Counted from the stretch's first letter, positions 21,070 through 33,505 are shown. The stretch: DNA of 64,000 bases from Batillaria attramentaria (GCA_018292915.2 JACVVK020000060.1:567001-631000); one strand, 5' to 3'. Program-made: numbers and translations. The notes: a model not told the origin generated them from the letters alone.

Positions 21070-24000
21070 TCAAGCCTCTACTGTGACAGTTGCGATGTCT
21101 GTATCGTTACTGTCTTCATCCTCCGGGTCTTGCGTAACTGTATCTGTCTCATCTGATGATACATCAGGTGCTTTTCGTAGTAAGTCTGATCTCCGGGTAG
21201 GTTTGTTCGTGACAACGGTCATATCCTGGTCTGTCGGTACCCATCCAATGGGCAGCAAATGATTCCGATGTAGAGTACGCTTGCTTGACGGTTCCTTGTG
21301 GACTACGTACACCGGAATGTCTGGATTTATTTGCTTTTCGACGACGTAGACATCTTCGTGCCACTTGTTTCCAAGTTTCCTTCGAAAGTGAGAACCCTCA
21401 CAAGCACTCGATCCCCGATCTGAAGCACGGCGCCTCGACTCCGAAGGTCGTAGTTTGCTTTCGGCCTTGCTGTGCCCGTTTCCACAGCTTTCGCTGCTGT
21501 CTTTGTAGGCTTCTTGAAGACGATGCTTCAGGTCATCCGCATAAATTGACTGATCCGCAGCTCCTTGATTTCTTTCCAGCCCAAAGGCGAGATCCACAGG
21601 CAGTCCTGGGGTGTCTCCCGAACATGAGGTAGTATGGTGAGTAACCCGTGGTCTCGTGTTTTGTGCAGTTGTAGGCGTGGACCAAAGGTGCTACGTACTT
21701 ATGCCACTGAGTCTTGCGGTCAGGCTCCAGGGTGCCCAACATTCCGAGAAGGGTCCTGTTAAATCTCTCTGTCTGACCGTTTCCCATGGGGTGGTAGATA
21801 GATGTGCGTGACTTCTCTATCCCAGCGAGACGACAAAGTTCTTTTATAACTTTGCTTTCAAAGTTCGCTCCCTGATCAGAATGAAGTCGCTGCGGAAATC
21901 CGTAGTTGACAAAGAACGAGAAGAGGGCATCTGCTGTTGTCTTGGCTGTTTGATTTCTGGTCGGTATCGCTTGTGCGTACCTCGTGAAATGATCTGTAAT
22001 GACCAGTATGCTGTGATAACCTCCTGAGGATGTCTCCACACTCAGAAAGTCCGTGCAGACCAACTCGAGGGGTTGAGTGGTAGTGATACTCACAAGCGGG
22101 GCTCTATCTCCAGTAGCCTTCCGACGCAGACAACGCTGACAATTCTTGCACCAGTTCTCTATGTCACTTGTCATACGTGGCCACCAAAAGCGTTCTTTTG
22201 CTAGTGATGTGGTGCGGTCTCTTCCAGGGTGACCGATGTCGTCATGGAGACCTCTGAGAGCTTTCTTGGTGAATGCCGACGGGAGTACCAGTTGCAAACG
22301 CTCTTCTCCATCCACTGTGGTCTGTCTGTACAAGGCTTCTCTCCGCATGTCGGAAATGTCTGTAATTCTTGTACATGGCAGCGTTTTCTGGGGTGGACGG
22401 AAAATCCTTGTAGTTTGGCATTCCCTTGTTCCTGACAAGCTGTAACCACGGTCCGATGCATGGTTATCGTTGTTCTGTACTCTCCTCCAATCCATGTCTG
22501 TATACTCACTCAGGTCTTGTGTGTCAGAATCCTCTAGAGAGTCTACTGCGGCAGCTGACAGACAAAGACTTTCTACAACTGGACAGGTCACTGCGCCACA
22601 TATGGTGTGTAGGGACTCCGCTGTGATTCTTCCTCGTGTGGCGTGTTGTGTGGTAGTCTCGAAAGAGTGTCAGCATCGACGTTGCTCAGTCCTGGTTTGT
22701 ATTGATGTTGAAGTCAAATGCTGAGAGTGCTGCCAACCATCTGTGTCCAGTCGCATCAAGCTTTGCTGAGGTGAGTACGTATGTCAGAGGATTGTTGTCA
22801 GTGTACACGGTGAAGTGCGCGCCATGGAGGTAATCTCTAAATTTCTCTGTGATGGCCCATTTCAGCGCTAGGAATTCCAATTTGTGAGCCGGGTAGTTCC
22901 TCTCAGCCTTCCCTAGGGCTCGGCTGGCGTAGGCAATCACGCGTTTCACTCCCTCTCTCTCTTGGTATAACACAGCTCCGAGTCCTGCTCTTGAAGCGCC
23001 CGTGTGCAGCTCGAAGGGTAGAGTGTAATCAGCGTACCCAAGCACTGGAGGTGACGAAAGAATGTCTTTGAGGCGGTTGAACGCTGCATCCTCCTCTGCT
23101 CCCCATTGCCAAGGCTTCTGTTGGTGTTGCTTTCTCTTCCCCTTCTGCTGTTTCAAAGGTGACGGCATCAGAGCAGTCAACGGCGCCGCTATTTTCGAGA
23201 AATCTTGACGTACTTTCTGTAGAATCCTGCGAACCCAAGGAAACGTCGCACCTCTTCAGGGGTTGAAGGAGTTGGCCAGTCTCTGATGACCTCAGTCTTT
23301 GCAGGGTCTGTACCAATGCCTTGTGCTGAAACGTGTGGCCGACATACACCACCTTTTCTTTACAGAAGTGACATTTCTTGGGTGCTAGTTTCAAGCCGGC
23401 CTCGCGCAGACGCTGGAAGACCTTTTGGAGACGTTCCTTATGCTCTTCGTATGTCCTGGCAAAAATGATGATGTCGTCCAGGTAAATCAGGCAAATCTTC
23501 ATGTGGAAGTCTCCGAGAATGTCTTCCATCAGACGCTGGTACGTAGCGGGTGAGTTGGTGAGGCCGAACGGGAGTCTGTTATACTCGTAGAAACCGAGTG
23601 GGCCGACTGAACGCTGTCCTTTCTTTGTGTTCCTCTTCGATCTCCACCTGGTAATATCCACTCTTCATGTCCAGGACCGAGAAGTAGTGGGATCCTGAGA
23701 GACAGTCTAATATCTCTTCCATGCGAGGCAAAGCGTAAGCGTCTTTGATCGTTCGGTTGTTCAGTGGCGGAAATCCGTGCATAGTCTCAAACGTCCATCT
23801 TTCCTGCGGGCCAAGACGATGTTTGATGACCATGGGCTGTGTGATCGTCGGATGACGCCGCTTGCAAGTAATTGCTGGATGTGAGACCGGACTTCGTCAA
23901 GCATCGATGGCGGGATCATGCGATGTCTTTGTTTAAACGGGCGTCATCGCTGAGTTCGATCCGATGCCTGACTCTGGAAGACAAGCCAACATCTTCTTCA

Positions 24001-24938
24001 TTCTTCGAAAAGATGTCTTCATAGCTGGTGATCAGGCTTTGCACTTCCTTCAGCTGGTCCTGAGTGAGGCGTTCGGTGTCGATGTTGATCTGTGACAGGA
24101 GTGTCTCTTTTGTCTTTTCGGCCACGTCATCCAACTCGGTGATGGTGACAGGTTGGACTTCACACAGGATTGTCCTGGGGTTGAGAACCACTGTGTTTGT
24201 CGAGACGTTAGAAAAGCTCACCGTCACTAAAGCTTTCTTCCCGTGGTCAAAGTCGATCAGCGTTGGAGTGAGGTCCAAATCTGGAGACACTTGTGGGTGA
24301 GGCTGAAGTAGAGCGCAGGTGTTGTGATACGGCTGTACATTCTCAATGTAACCGTTGATGGTGATCTGGTCGTTTGGTCGTACAACCACTCTGTCTCTCT
24401 CTGCTGATTTCACAACGGCCAGGCGGTTACAATTCCTGGAGAGCTGTTCTCCCGAATGGCGATTGTTCTGAAAGCTAGCTGGAATGACGGGTGTAGTTCC
24501 CTTGCACTGACATGCTGCCTAACCTGTGCTAGGAAGTTTGTACCCAGGAGGACTGGTGTTGTCGTACTGAAGCTGGTGGTCGGGACAACAAGCAGGAGGC
24601 ACGGTTGGCTGTTGTTCCTCTTTTCTGAAGTGTTGATGTTGGCCTTCACACCCAAGATAAGGAAGTGGTTCTCCATTCGCACATTCAATCTTCACAAGTT
24701 GCTGAAGTTGGTGAAGCTCTAGGTGTCGCAAGTGTTGTTCATAAAAGTCTTGCGTCACTGTAGACACGGCTGATCCTGTATCCAGTAAGGCTGTGGTCAG
24801 GATTCCCTCTACTTGAATTTGCGCTTCGTTGGGGTGCCCAACCAAATCCTCCATGTCAAGGGTCTCGCTGCTTTGCGTAGCCATATGGGGCTTGTCATCA
24901 CGGTCTTGGGTTCGCCCCGCATCCCAAGTCCGGTTCAA
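21070..24938 (-). pseudogene. Ty3/gypsy pol (protease, RT, RNase H, integrase), frame-broken
   Basis: Minus-strand fragments: the protease LLDTGSAVSTV near 24770; the RT LNNRTIKDAYALPRMEEIL near 23750, then LPFGLTNSPATYQRLMEDIL and catalytic YLDD near 23485; RNase H with HTGASRAGLGAVLYQ near 22990; integrase zinc-binding HX4H...CX2C near 22150-22250 and a D,D-35-E core with CTDF, HSDQG and [10 protein letters not shown] between 22060 and 21770; then a C-terminal GPY/F-like region (HFRRKLGNKWHEDVY) near 21370. Frame changes occur near 23610 (within RT), near 23325 (after VGHT) and near 21590 (in the integrase tail). The first RNase H catalytic Asp appears as Gly. As read it could not yield an intact polyprotein. 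Confidence 0.9.
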
Positions 24939-24964
24939 AAAGGTGTCACATTGCGGAGGTGATC

Positions 24965-26160
24965 AACGCGGACACGGCATCCGATGGCGATGTGGCCATA
25001 CTCCCCGCACTTATAACACTGCGGGCCACGTGGTTGCCAGGTGTCTGTCGCTGACCTCTTCTGTTGCCTCCAGCTCCTCGGTAGTTGCCTTTGCCTCTTG
25101 AGTTCCAGTTGTTGAAACCTTGGGTTTGCTGCTGGCTCCTACCATCTTCATTACCATCCTGCTGGTGGTTCTGGTTCTTGCCGGGGTCTTGTCTCTTGGT
25201 TGTGTCCGTCTTCTGCGACCCAGCTTTAAGCTCGCGGACCTCTGTCGTCAGCTGGTGTATTGCTGCTTTGAGATCATCAATCTCTGATTTCTCCTGAGTG
25301 GCTTCCCCTTGGTTGCGGCCTTGCAGTTCGATGGCTTTGCGGCTTTAGCAGGCGGCGGGTGTTGCTGCTCAAGGCGTCGTAGAACCACTCGTAGCTCGTC
25401 AATGATCTTGCCCTGTCGTAGTGGTAGGATGATACATCCTTAAGTTCCTGCGAAGGCCGGTCCACAGGACAGTTCGTAGCATCTCGTCCGACGGTCGCTG
25501 GAGCTGAACTCTCTGTTGCTTGACTTCGTCCAACAAACTCTCCACTCTGCAGCCCCATTCTGCGACAGTTTCCGTCGCCTCTTGCCGCGCGCCGTAGAAT
25601 GCAGCCAGGACGTCTGCCTCAGAGTTGATTTGACCGTAATGCTGTCCATCTTGGCTATGATGTCCGATATGGTGACATCCGGGCCCATGCGAACTGTTAC
25701 GAGTCCAGCCTTTCCATGGAGTGAAGCACGGATCGCATCCTTGATATCTCTCTGTGTGGTTTTCTGTTAGCAGGCTGGTCAGCTGGTGTCGCCACAGTCT
25801 ATAATCGGCCGCATTCTCCCCCGTAAACTTGGCTAACCAGGGTTTCCTGCCGATGTGGATGATGGGTTGGTTGGGGTTGCTGCCACGATCCGCTGACAGA
25901 GAACCAGTGGTAAGGGTCGCCGAGGATGTATGGGCAGCACCGGGACTCCGTGGCTCTTGCTTGAATGTTGAGTGTTTCGCTCTAATGTAATCTTTCCATC
26001 CAAGTCTCCAGCTCCTCCTTGTTCTTACACTTTTGGCTTTGCACCAAGCTGGGCAAAGATGGCGTTCAGATCCATCTCTTCGTCGCCAGTGACTTGTCTG
26101 TGTTCTTCAGCGAGACTTCCTCCTGAAGCAACGTTACTTTTCCGTTCGTCATCAGACATG
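24965..26160 (-). pseudogene. Ty3/gypsy gag with CCHC zinc knuckle, frame-broken
   Basis: An ATG at 26160 opens with MSDDERKSNVASGG on the minus strand. A capsid-like stretch (GRKPWLAKFTGENAADYRLW) follows near 25800. A zinc knuckle, CYKCGEYGHIAIGC (CX2CX4HX4C), lies near 24975-25020. Frame shifts and stops interrupt the region near 26030, 25690 and 25400. The nucleocapsid role is inferred from the knuckle. Confidence 0.82.
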
Positions 26161-28519
26161 TTGATGGCTTCAGCTCAACTGTTTCCTGTTGAACCACTGT
26201 TGAACTAACTCCACCTATCTGCAACTACTAATACAAACACTAACTAATGTGTACCACTAATACTAACTCTGTATAATTTATACGAATCAACACAACTAAC
26301 ACCTGTACAACTACACACTAACTCACTACCTGTAATATCTTACTCACTTACACTTAATTAAGCAGCGCGAGCTGTATCACTTACCCCTTCAGTGACTGTA
26401 AGTAGTACCACCAACTAAGTACACTCAATACTATACTGAGCAGGAATTTACACTAAACTCAAATGTAAATAAGAAAAAAAGGAGAAGTAATACATTTATA
26501 AGCAATTAAAATTAATCAACGCTGAAGTGTCCTAACCAGCTATTCCCTGTCACTATTCCCTCTAAGAATGTGTAGGAATGTGTACCTCGATATGCGCAGT
26601 GTTTACACTAGGTGCGAGCGCACTCTACTCAATTAACGGTCTGCCCTGTAACTTGCACGCTTTACGGGGTGTTAGATTGTAGACAGTTAGCTGTTGACAA
26701 ATGTGAACAAGTGATCTGGCACACTGACAAGGGTGTAGCACCAATCAACTATCACGCAATACTATCGCCTATCTCCGGGGGCTGTGTATGGCTGTCTGGA
26801 AAACGAGAATTGTTCAAGCACATGCAGCAGTCTGGCAGAGAAAAATGGAAGTGCGATGCCAAAAGTTGTCCAAAATCCGACAAGGTACTTTCCCGATTTA
26901 AAATTAAAGTGAAACACAAGGCCAAGTCAAGCCCAATATTCTGCCACACTGTGATACAGACTCGTCAAAAATCCAATAAATAACTATCACCTAAACGTGG
27001 TGAAAGCACAAAAAATATCCCACAAACTAGTGAGCCTCTAAGTACTGGCTTCAAGAGGTATCACAAGTCTAGAATGTAGAAAATCAGAATTGTTTAACCA
27101 GTAATCAGTAAGTACTTTATCCACTTAATTAACTTACTTAGCAGACTAAATAACTTAACGCATTAACGCAATTACCACCATCACCAGTACTACCGCTATC
27201 ACCACTCACAACCACAACCAGCTATCAACCTCCAAACCAATCACCAATTTCTTGTATTAAAATTAATCGCATTCAACTCATTCAACTGTCAACAAAAATT
27301 CACGTGTAACGGTCACATCAATGACTGACCACCAAATACTGCAGGTCAGCTTCACATCTCAAAACAGGAGGGGCCATCGAGTAAGACCCTATCTTCACGT
27401 ACTATCATGGCCCATACCACAATTCTGTCTGAAAAAAAAAAGTTCTAAGTCAATGAACTCTGCAAAATCACGGAAAATTTGAAACAAAGTCTGAAAATGT
27501 CAAATGTAATGAATAATTAGTTGGAAATGTTTAGAACTGTGGATGTCACCGATTATGCACTTGTGAACACACTGACGAAACACACTGACAAACGGTGGAC
27601 ACACTGACAAACACACTGACAAACGGTCAACACACTGTTCACCAATGCATAGATATATACTAGCGATCAGGTACAAGAAAGTCAACAATTTTTTTTTTTT
27701 TTTTTTGGAAAACCAAATGTCTGTTCTGATTTCCTTCTAATTCAACTTTGGGAATGGAAAGTTAGAACATTGCAAAGTTTGGATTTTTTTTTTTTTTTGA
27801 AACAAAAGAATGCTATCTATAGGTACAAGCCTGGTTTACTGGAGACCGGGTGTTGAATCAGGAAGACACCACCTCGTTGACAGCAGGCTGGTCGGTGCAA
27901 GTGCACTGTAGCGTGACTGGAAAAAGTTCAAGCAGTTCAAGTGACGCTTGTCCGTGGCGGTCCGAGAATCTCAGCAAAGTGTCACAACACTTGAGGGATG
28001 ATGATGCTCCTCGGTTCCACCAGTGTCGGACCACGCTGGACGTTGGCCAGCAGATAGTTCCGCAGCCACTCGATGCAGACCAGGTCAATGTAGAGGGCAG
28101 ACGCGCACTCAGCTCTCGGCGGAGACTTGACGAGGGCAAGTCTCAGGCAGGGTGCTTCCTTCTACTGTAGACGATGATGGCAAGTGTATGGATGGTCTTG
28201 CCAGTGACACAGGAACAAATTATAGTGCAGTCGGTGATGTGCGGTGATACTGGATTCTGTGTAATGTTGACACCAGAAGCCGGCCTAGCAGTGACAGGTG
28301 CACGTGCGGTAAGGACGGACGCACCACTACTGAACAGCTGACAGCAAACAACAACTGTCCTGCTACACGGTTTCTCCTTCCTCGCAGCAAAAGCAGCGTC
28401 CTCGATGCAAGGACGTCTTTGCAGAAGTTAGCAGTGACGAGCGTGTGGTCTGTTTTAGAGAAAGCCGGTTGATGATCAGACGACTTGCGCTCTCCGTTTA
28501 CTGTCCTCCTTCGCGTCGA
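26161..28519 (-). other. Long leader of the LTR retrotransposon
   Basis: About 2.36 kb lie between the primer-binding site and the gag start. They contain A/T-rich sequence, two poly-T runs (27690 and 27786 areas) and short ACACTGACAAAC repeats near 27580-27630. No conserved protein domain is visible. Confidence 0.6.
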
Positions 28520-28536
28520 GACACATTGGGCGCCAT
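28520..28536 (-). other. Primer-binding site of the LTR retrotransposon
   Basis: On the element strand ATGGCGCCCAATGTGTC directly follows the 5' LTR. The TGGCGCCC core resembles the 3' end complement of a lysine-type tRNA, but the match beyond it is poor, so the primer tRNA is uncertain. Confidence 0.7.
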
Positions 28537-29292
28537 TGTAGCGGGGTGTGTGTAGTGGCGAATAATGGAACATGCGCAGACACACGAAGGGTTCAACTCA
28601 AAGCGTGGAGAACAGTAGTAAGCTGATCTTTTAATGTTGAAGTCGGGACCATTGGCATAACATCTCCATCATTCACGTTCAGTTTCAAGTTCAGTTTCAA
28701 GTTCAAACCCTGAAATATAAAGTCAGGCAATCAATGTCTAGACTAACAGTAGTTACAACTGAACTTATGAACAGTTACAAAATACAAAATACAAGTTACA
28801 AATAATCCCTTTTACAATAATCAGTCTTACGATAATAAATTTGATAACAGTGTATATAAAACCATTCATAGTTACAATAATACTGAAGGTACAATTAAAC
28901 ATTACTTTATTGACAATTTACACTGGTACATTGATACAATGACACATACCTTATTTGAGGAACAAGAGGTTATGACAAAAATCAGTTCAGGTGGCTCATG
29001 ACAGTATAACCTTTCCTGAAGCAGGCTGTGACTCGAATGGTATCAGTATAGAGCTGATACTCAGTATCAGACAGTGAGTACTAGTATTGTGATCACAACT
29101 CAACATGCAGAAAGCATGCTGTCTGTGTAGCAAAAGAAAAGGCAAGACCGGTTTACTCTTTCATAAATCTACTGCCAGTCACTGACCGTCATGCTTAAAT
29201 GAATACCACTGATGTGTGATGCACATGTTTCTAGCTATGTGAGCTGTGCTGGGCTTGTGCAATGCTGTGTGTGTGTGTGTGTGCGTGTGCGT

Positions 29293-29337
<45 letters not shown>

Positions 29338-29539
29338 GACTTATCACTTATACTTCTTTATACATTATACTTATGTACCGCTTCAGATTCTTATCATTTA
29401 AAGTACACCAATTAAACTAATACTAATTAACTAATACTAATTAACACTAATAGTAATTAACACTAATACCACGCATGTAACTAATAACGCATGTAACTAA
29501 TAATAACTCATCTAACTATGTGACTTTCACTCTGCTACA
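28537..29539 (-). repeat. 5' LTR (element orientation)
   Basis: 1003-bp copy, nearly identical to 19628-20620. Differences include GCATAACATC context changes, one T run and a longer (GT)n block at 29270-29334. Confidence 0.93.
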
Positions 29540-30065
29540 CACATATCAAGGGTTTCCTACCAGATTGTTCTATGTCTCTTCTTTCTATCTGTATCGATAG
29601 TACCTTCTGTAATCATTTATATATTGCGTTCTTAGATAAGACGTGTCGAACACACTGATTTCTGTTTCTTTGTTTTCTGCCTTGAGGGTGTGATCGTACA
29701 CTTTGATGTTGTTATTAAGGTCACCACGTATTTACAACTGCGCATTCTCGTCTGCTAAGTTTACTTCTTTTTTTTCTTCCTTCCCCACCCCCCTTATTTT
29801 CCGTGTTGTTGTTGTTGTTGTTGTTGTTGTCGTCGTTTTGTTTATTTTTGTTTGTTTTTTTTAACTGATCAAAAAGGGATTCTTAATCGTCGTCTGTTGC
29901 TCTCTGGGTTTTCAGATGTTTATTACTACAGCCTTTACAAAGAAAAGAATACTTCATTTTATGAATCGGAACGAAACGAAAGGCGCGTGTAGAACCCATA
30001 GCAGACGACAGTATGGTATCAGCCAGTCAGGCTCCAGTTCACTCCGGCTGTCTAATTCTACCAAC
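29540..30065. other. Spacer, no gene seen
   Basis: Unique sequence with a (GTT)n run near 29805-29835. It holds no recognisable coding segment. Confidence 0.5.
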
Positions 30066-30070
30066 GACTG

Positions 30071-30527
30071 CAGGGGGCGCCGGAACCGGGGGGGCAGGGG
30101 GGGGGGGCAGCTGCCCTCCCTGTACCCAAGCAGGGGGGGGGGGCAAGAGTGTCTTTTTGCCCCCCCCCCCCTGGAAAATCAGGTGACTATGGCAAGGGGG
30201 GGGGGGCAAAGCAATGGTCTTGCCCCCCCCCTTCCCCTACCTCTCCCCCTACCCCTCTTAGTGCTCTCTCCCTCATCCCACCCAACAGAGAACTTCTGTT
30301 TTTTTGCGGACCGAAGGCTGTCCGCTCCTCTGATTGCCCCCCCCCCCCCCCCCCCACCGCTTTTCACTTTTTTTCGGGCAACGTCCTGGTTCGTAAAGGT
30401 TTTTTGTCTACGCAGCATTTGATCGCCCCCCCCCAACCCTCCCCCCCCCCTTTTCGCTTTCTTCGGGCAACGTTCCCCCCTCCGAGATTCTGCCCCCCCC
30501 CCCCCCCAACATCTTCCGGCGCCCCTG
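30071..30527 (+). mobile_element. GC-rich TIR element, copy 2, with 5-bp TSD
   Basis: Starts CAGGGGGCGCCGGAACC and ends TTCCGGCGCCCCTG. Flanked by GACTG at 30066-30070 and 30528-30532. Same interior phrases as 16792 (GGTGACTATGGCAAG, CCCAACAGAGAACT, GGGCAACGT). Confidence 0.87.
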
Positions 30528-30631
30528 GACTGACATGCGCACAAGCTTCCTTCTAATTCTGTGATTTGGCAGAGTAAAGAGGCGAGGCTTTGGCCTCCGT
30601 GTTTGCCGAGTGGAGTCGTCTATTGTTGATA

Positions 30632-30945
30632 TGAGCGGTGGTCTAATAGGTAGCGCGTCGGATTTAGCTGCTGCGCTACTAAACGGCCGTCACCAATGCC
30701 ATGGCGATGAAGCGTGGGTTCGAGCCCAGGTCGAGCTTGTGATATGTGATACCGGTTTTTCCTGGCTGCCGGGCTGCTCATCGGGGGTTTCTTTCTGGGT
30801 TCTCCGGCTTTCCTCCCCCCAAGAGAATTGTAAAAAATATGGGATAGGTATTGGTTGGCGCTGCACCGCGACGACGCGCTTCCCCCGGGGGAAGCAGCCC
30901 GAATTTCCCGAAAGGGATAATAAAGTAGTAAAAATAAATAAAAAT
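30632..30945 (+). repeat. tRNA-derived SINE, family C
   Basis: GAGCGGTGGTCTAATAGGTA and GGGTTCGAGCCCAGG supply A- and B-box-like segments. The body GATACCGGTTTTTCCTGGCT and the tail with GGATAATAAAGTAGT follow. Copies are at 36233 (minus) and 53506 (plus). Confidence 0.85.
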
Positions 30946-31149
30946 AAATATGTATGCACAGTATTGCTTGTTTACACAAGACAGAAGGTTTCATAATGTA
31001 CGATCGTGGTTTTTATGCTTTTTATGGGTTTCGATGTTCTGGTCCCGCCGAGAGCAATACTCACGTTTGTACCAAGATAATTTCGGCGGGACCGTTATTT
31101 TGTGCAATGTTCAAACATACTTTCAATCCAGATTTGAAGGAGAGTTCGA

Positions 31150-31256
31150 ATCACGGCTGGGTCCACATACCCGTGCTGGCCTTTTTCTCGTTGCCCCGTC
31201 TTTGATATCACCCATACGTGGTGGAAAAGGACGTAAAGCTCCCAACACCCCCCCCC
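31150..31256 (+). repeat. tRNA-derived SINE, family A, 3' part
   Basis: GTGCTGGCCTTTTTCTCG and GCCCCGTCTTTGATATCACC match the family body. The 5' tRNA-like half is missing or degraded. Confidence 0.75.
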
Positions 31257-31492
31257 CCCTCGAATTTGAAGGATATCGATATTAAACATGTCCAGGGGCC
31301 GTGGTCACGACGCGTTCGTAACTTTTCCGCCACCGATTTACGCACGCGAGGGTCCGTAACTTACGATTTGTGATAAAATTGGGTGGTCATGACGTTTGCG
31401 CAGAGTTACGGCCGCTCGGAAACCCTTGCGTATTGTACACCACCTAGGAGGGTGTCGGAAAGGTGCCGTAGCCTTTGCGTAGATCTGAAAAA

Positions 31493-31728
31493 TGGCGGCC
31501 CGCTTGATTTACCAACTGCAAATGAGAAGAGCATTGCGACGGGAAAGGGTGTTCCGCGATCGTACTAACCCTTTTGACTCGTACGACGATGTGGACATGC
31601 TTCAAAGGTTTAGATTTAGGAGGAGAGACCTGCAGGAATTGTGCGATCTGCTGTAGGACGACTTGAGTGTAGAGGGGGCGCGTTCAGTTCACTACGCACC
31701 CTGCAATGCAAAGGCCCGTATGGCCGGC
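31493..31728 (+). pseudogene. Harbinger-type transposase N-terminal remnant
   Basis: The frame reads MAARLIYQLQMRRALRRERV, then FRDRTNPFDSYDDVDMLQRF and RFRRRDLQELCDLL before an in-frame TAG at about 31652. It stays readable for a short way after that. The pattern (R)ERxFRDRxNPxD...xxRFRRxxLxxL is typical of PIF/Harbinger transposase N-termini. No DDE domain follows. Confidence 0.6.
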
Positions 31729-31953
31729 TGTACACACATCGTGGGTTGATTTGTTTCCTTTTTGTCAGTGGGTTAACATTTGTTGTGTGTGTTTCGGACT
31801 AGTTCAGTGCTGAACGCACTCGGTCAGTCCTCACTGATCAGCCACCACCGTTTAGATCGTATGCCTGTCAATGCAGGTCTCATCAAGTTCATTGTGTTGT
31901 GGACCCGAAATGTGCGGGTTCCGAATTCAGAGTTATGGTCGAGTCATGTTTCT

Positions 31954-32253
31954 CTGCCGTAACAAGTCAGGTTAAATGCGTGGCATGTATGTGGAGAGTT
32001 TTGTTGATGTTGTTGTTATCCTCTCCTCATTCGTTTTTCGTTGTTCTTTGATTGAGGTTCATTCCGTTGGTTTTCTTGCCAGTGAGCCTGCTACATACGG
32101 TTTGTACGTGCAGTAAATGCTTCTACTGGTTGTAGTCCGTCCAATGTTGAGATAGAGACTGCTAGGGAGCGGTCTATATGCGACCTGCATGCTCTCCTGA
32201 TCACACTCTCCACATACATGCCACGCATTTAACCTGACGCTACGGCAGATAAA
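31954..32253. repeat. Nested inverted repeat, ~45-bp arms
   Basis: GTCAGGTTAAATGCGTGGCA and the following TGTATGTGGAGAG (31966-31998) are exactly complemented at 32206-32238. An outer TCTGCCGTA pair extends the arms. The loop is about 205 bp. Confidence 0.85.
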
Positions 32254-33309
32254 CAGAAACAAAAATTCTGTAGTGAACGCGTACTGAACACACCCCCTCT
32301 ACTCTTTCACGCTTCACGCTAAAAGGAGAATTTGTGCAGGCCACGTGATGGTGTTTTCCGTGGGAATCCCAGGGGTCCCACACCTATCTAAAAATAACCC
32401 GTACGTGACACCGTTTCCAGTAAGTGCGCGTCGTGACCGGCCAACTAGCGGAAGAGATAGTTTTCACGTAGCCACGTACGAACTTACGATCCGCAACCCA
32501 TTTGCGCAAAGAAATTTGCGTTCGCGTCGTGACCACGGCCCCAGGTCCGCATCATTATTCTGAATACAAGCACGTGCCTGCTAACGTGTTTGGATCCAAT
32601 GCGAGTGTGGCAGACAATTCCTATACATATGTGTTTGCCTACGCTGAACATTAGACTAGACCTGGACGAAATGCAAGACCACAGCAGGACAAAAGATCGC
32701 GCTGAGAATTTTTGCCCTGCTGACAGAAATAATTAAACATGCTTTTTGCCTTGAGTGTAGCGGTTTTGCTTTCAGTGCGCTGATGTGTTTTCTTATCTAC
32801 CAGCGGGTCGAGTGTTTCTGTGCTGCTGAATTTTGTAACCGGCGTAACAATGTCAAGATGTTCACACTCAACAGCACGGGCAGATGGGTGTGATGAGTCA
32901 ATCTCTGTAATCAAGATGAAAGTGGATGATATCGACAATTATGAAAGGACCAAGACATTAATACTGCAACAGCGTAATCTGAACCCTTGTGGTTTGAGAA
33001 AATGCATTTAGCGTTTCAGTGACGCTTATCCAAGGTTTTGTTTACGGTATTTTGTTCGTTTGTGCATCTCTTTGTTTTCAGAGAAATCTGCTTTCGTTCC
33101 AGAGTTCGGATATCACCTTTACGTAGAAATGTTTGTATCAGTTCTGTGCCAATGCCTTCAGCAAAACACATAATTCAGGTGGTTTTTGAATTTCAAAAGA
33201 ACGCAACACATAAATATATTGAAGAGCAGCAGACCTTTGTGTAACTCTATAATTATATGACTGACCATTTTCGAATCAAGAACGCTTCCTTTTTTGTCGG
33301 TTTGGAAAC

Positions 33310-33314
33310 GATAA

Positions 33315-33355
<41 letters not shown>

Positions 33356-33390
33356 GACAGACACAGACACACAGACAGACAGACAGACAG
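33310..33390. repeat. (GA)n/(CAGA)n microsatellite
   Basis: GAGA passes into CAGACAGA and ACAGACAC tracts. Confidence 0.95.
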
Positions 33391-33452
33391 CAGATGCAAC
33401 CTCCATTTGCAGCCATCCACAGTTTCTCTGAAAATACCACAACTCTTCCTAG

Positions 33453-33453
<1 letters not shown>

Positions 33454-33501
<48 letters not shown>
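33454..33501. repeat. (CA)n microsatellite
   Basis: An uninterrupted CA array. Confidence 0.96.

Positions 33502-33505
<4 letters not shown>

Larger units (their letters stand above)
19628..29539 (-). mobile_element. Full-length Ty3/gypsy LTR retrotransposon (about 9.9 kb), coding region broken
   Basis: Two near-identical direct repeats of about 1 kb (19628-20620 and 28537-29539) bound a minus-strand gag-pol region. LTR termini are TGTAGCAGAG and CACCCCGCTACA on the element strand. The 3' copy has one extra C near its end. A CACA direct repeat flanks both sides (19624-19627, 29540-29543). Element order is gag, protease, reverse transcriptase, RNase H, integrase, all on the minus strand, which is the Ty3/gypsy order. 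LTR divergence is a handful of substitutions and small indels plus microsatellite length, so insertion is recent. Yet pol is split by several frameshifts. It lies between GIMAP-like genes 2 and 3. Confidence 0.95.
31295..32542 (+). mobile_element. Decayed PIF/Harbinger-like DNA transposon with 20-bp perfect TIRs
   Basis: The left end GGGGCCGTGGTCACGACGCG (31295-31314) is perfectly complemented at 32523-32542. Between them, at 31493-31651 (plus), is a short frame resembling the N-terminus of HARBI1-type transposases. The catalytic part is absent. A second inverted repeat is nested at 31954-32253. The target duplication is unclear. Confidence 0.75.

Noticed and set aside
30632..30720. Second tRNA-like sequence
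   Set aside because: It is the head of SINE family C, found also at 36500 (minus) and 53510.
32820..33011. 63-codon plus-strand frame downstream of gene 3
   Set aside because: No recognisable family, no start context and no splice partner. Treated as chance.
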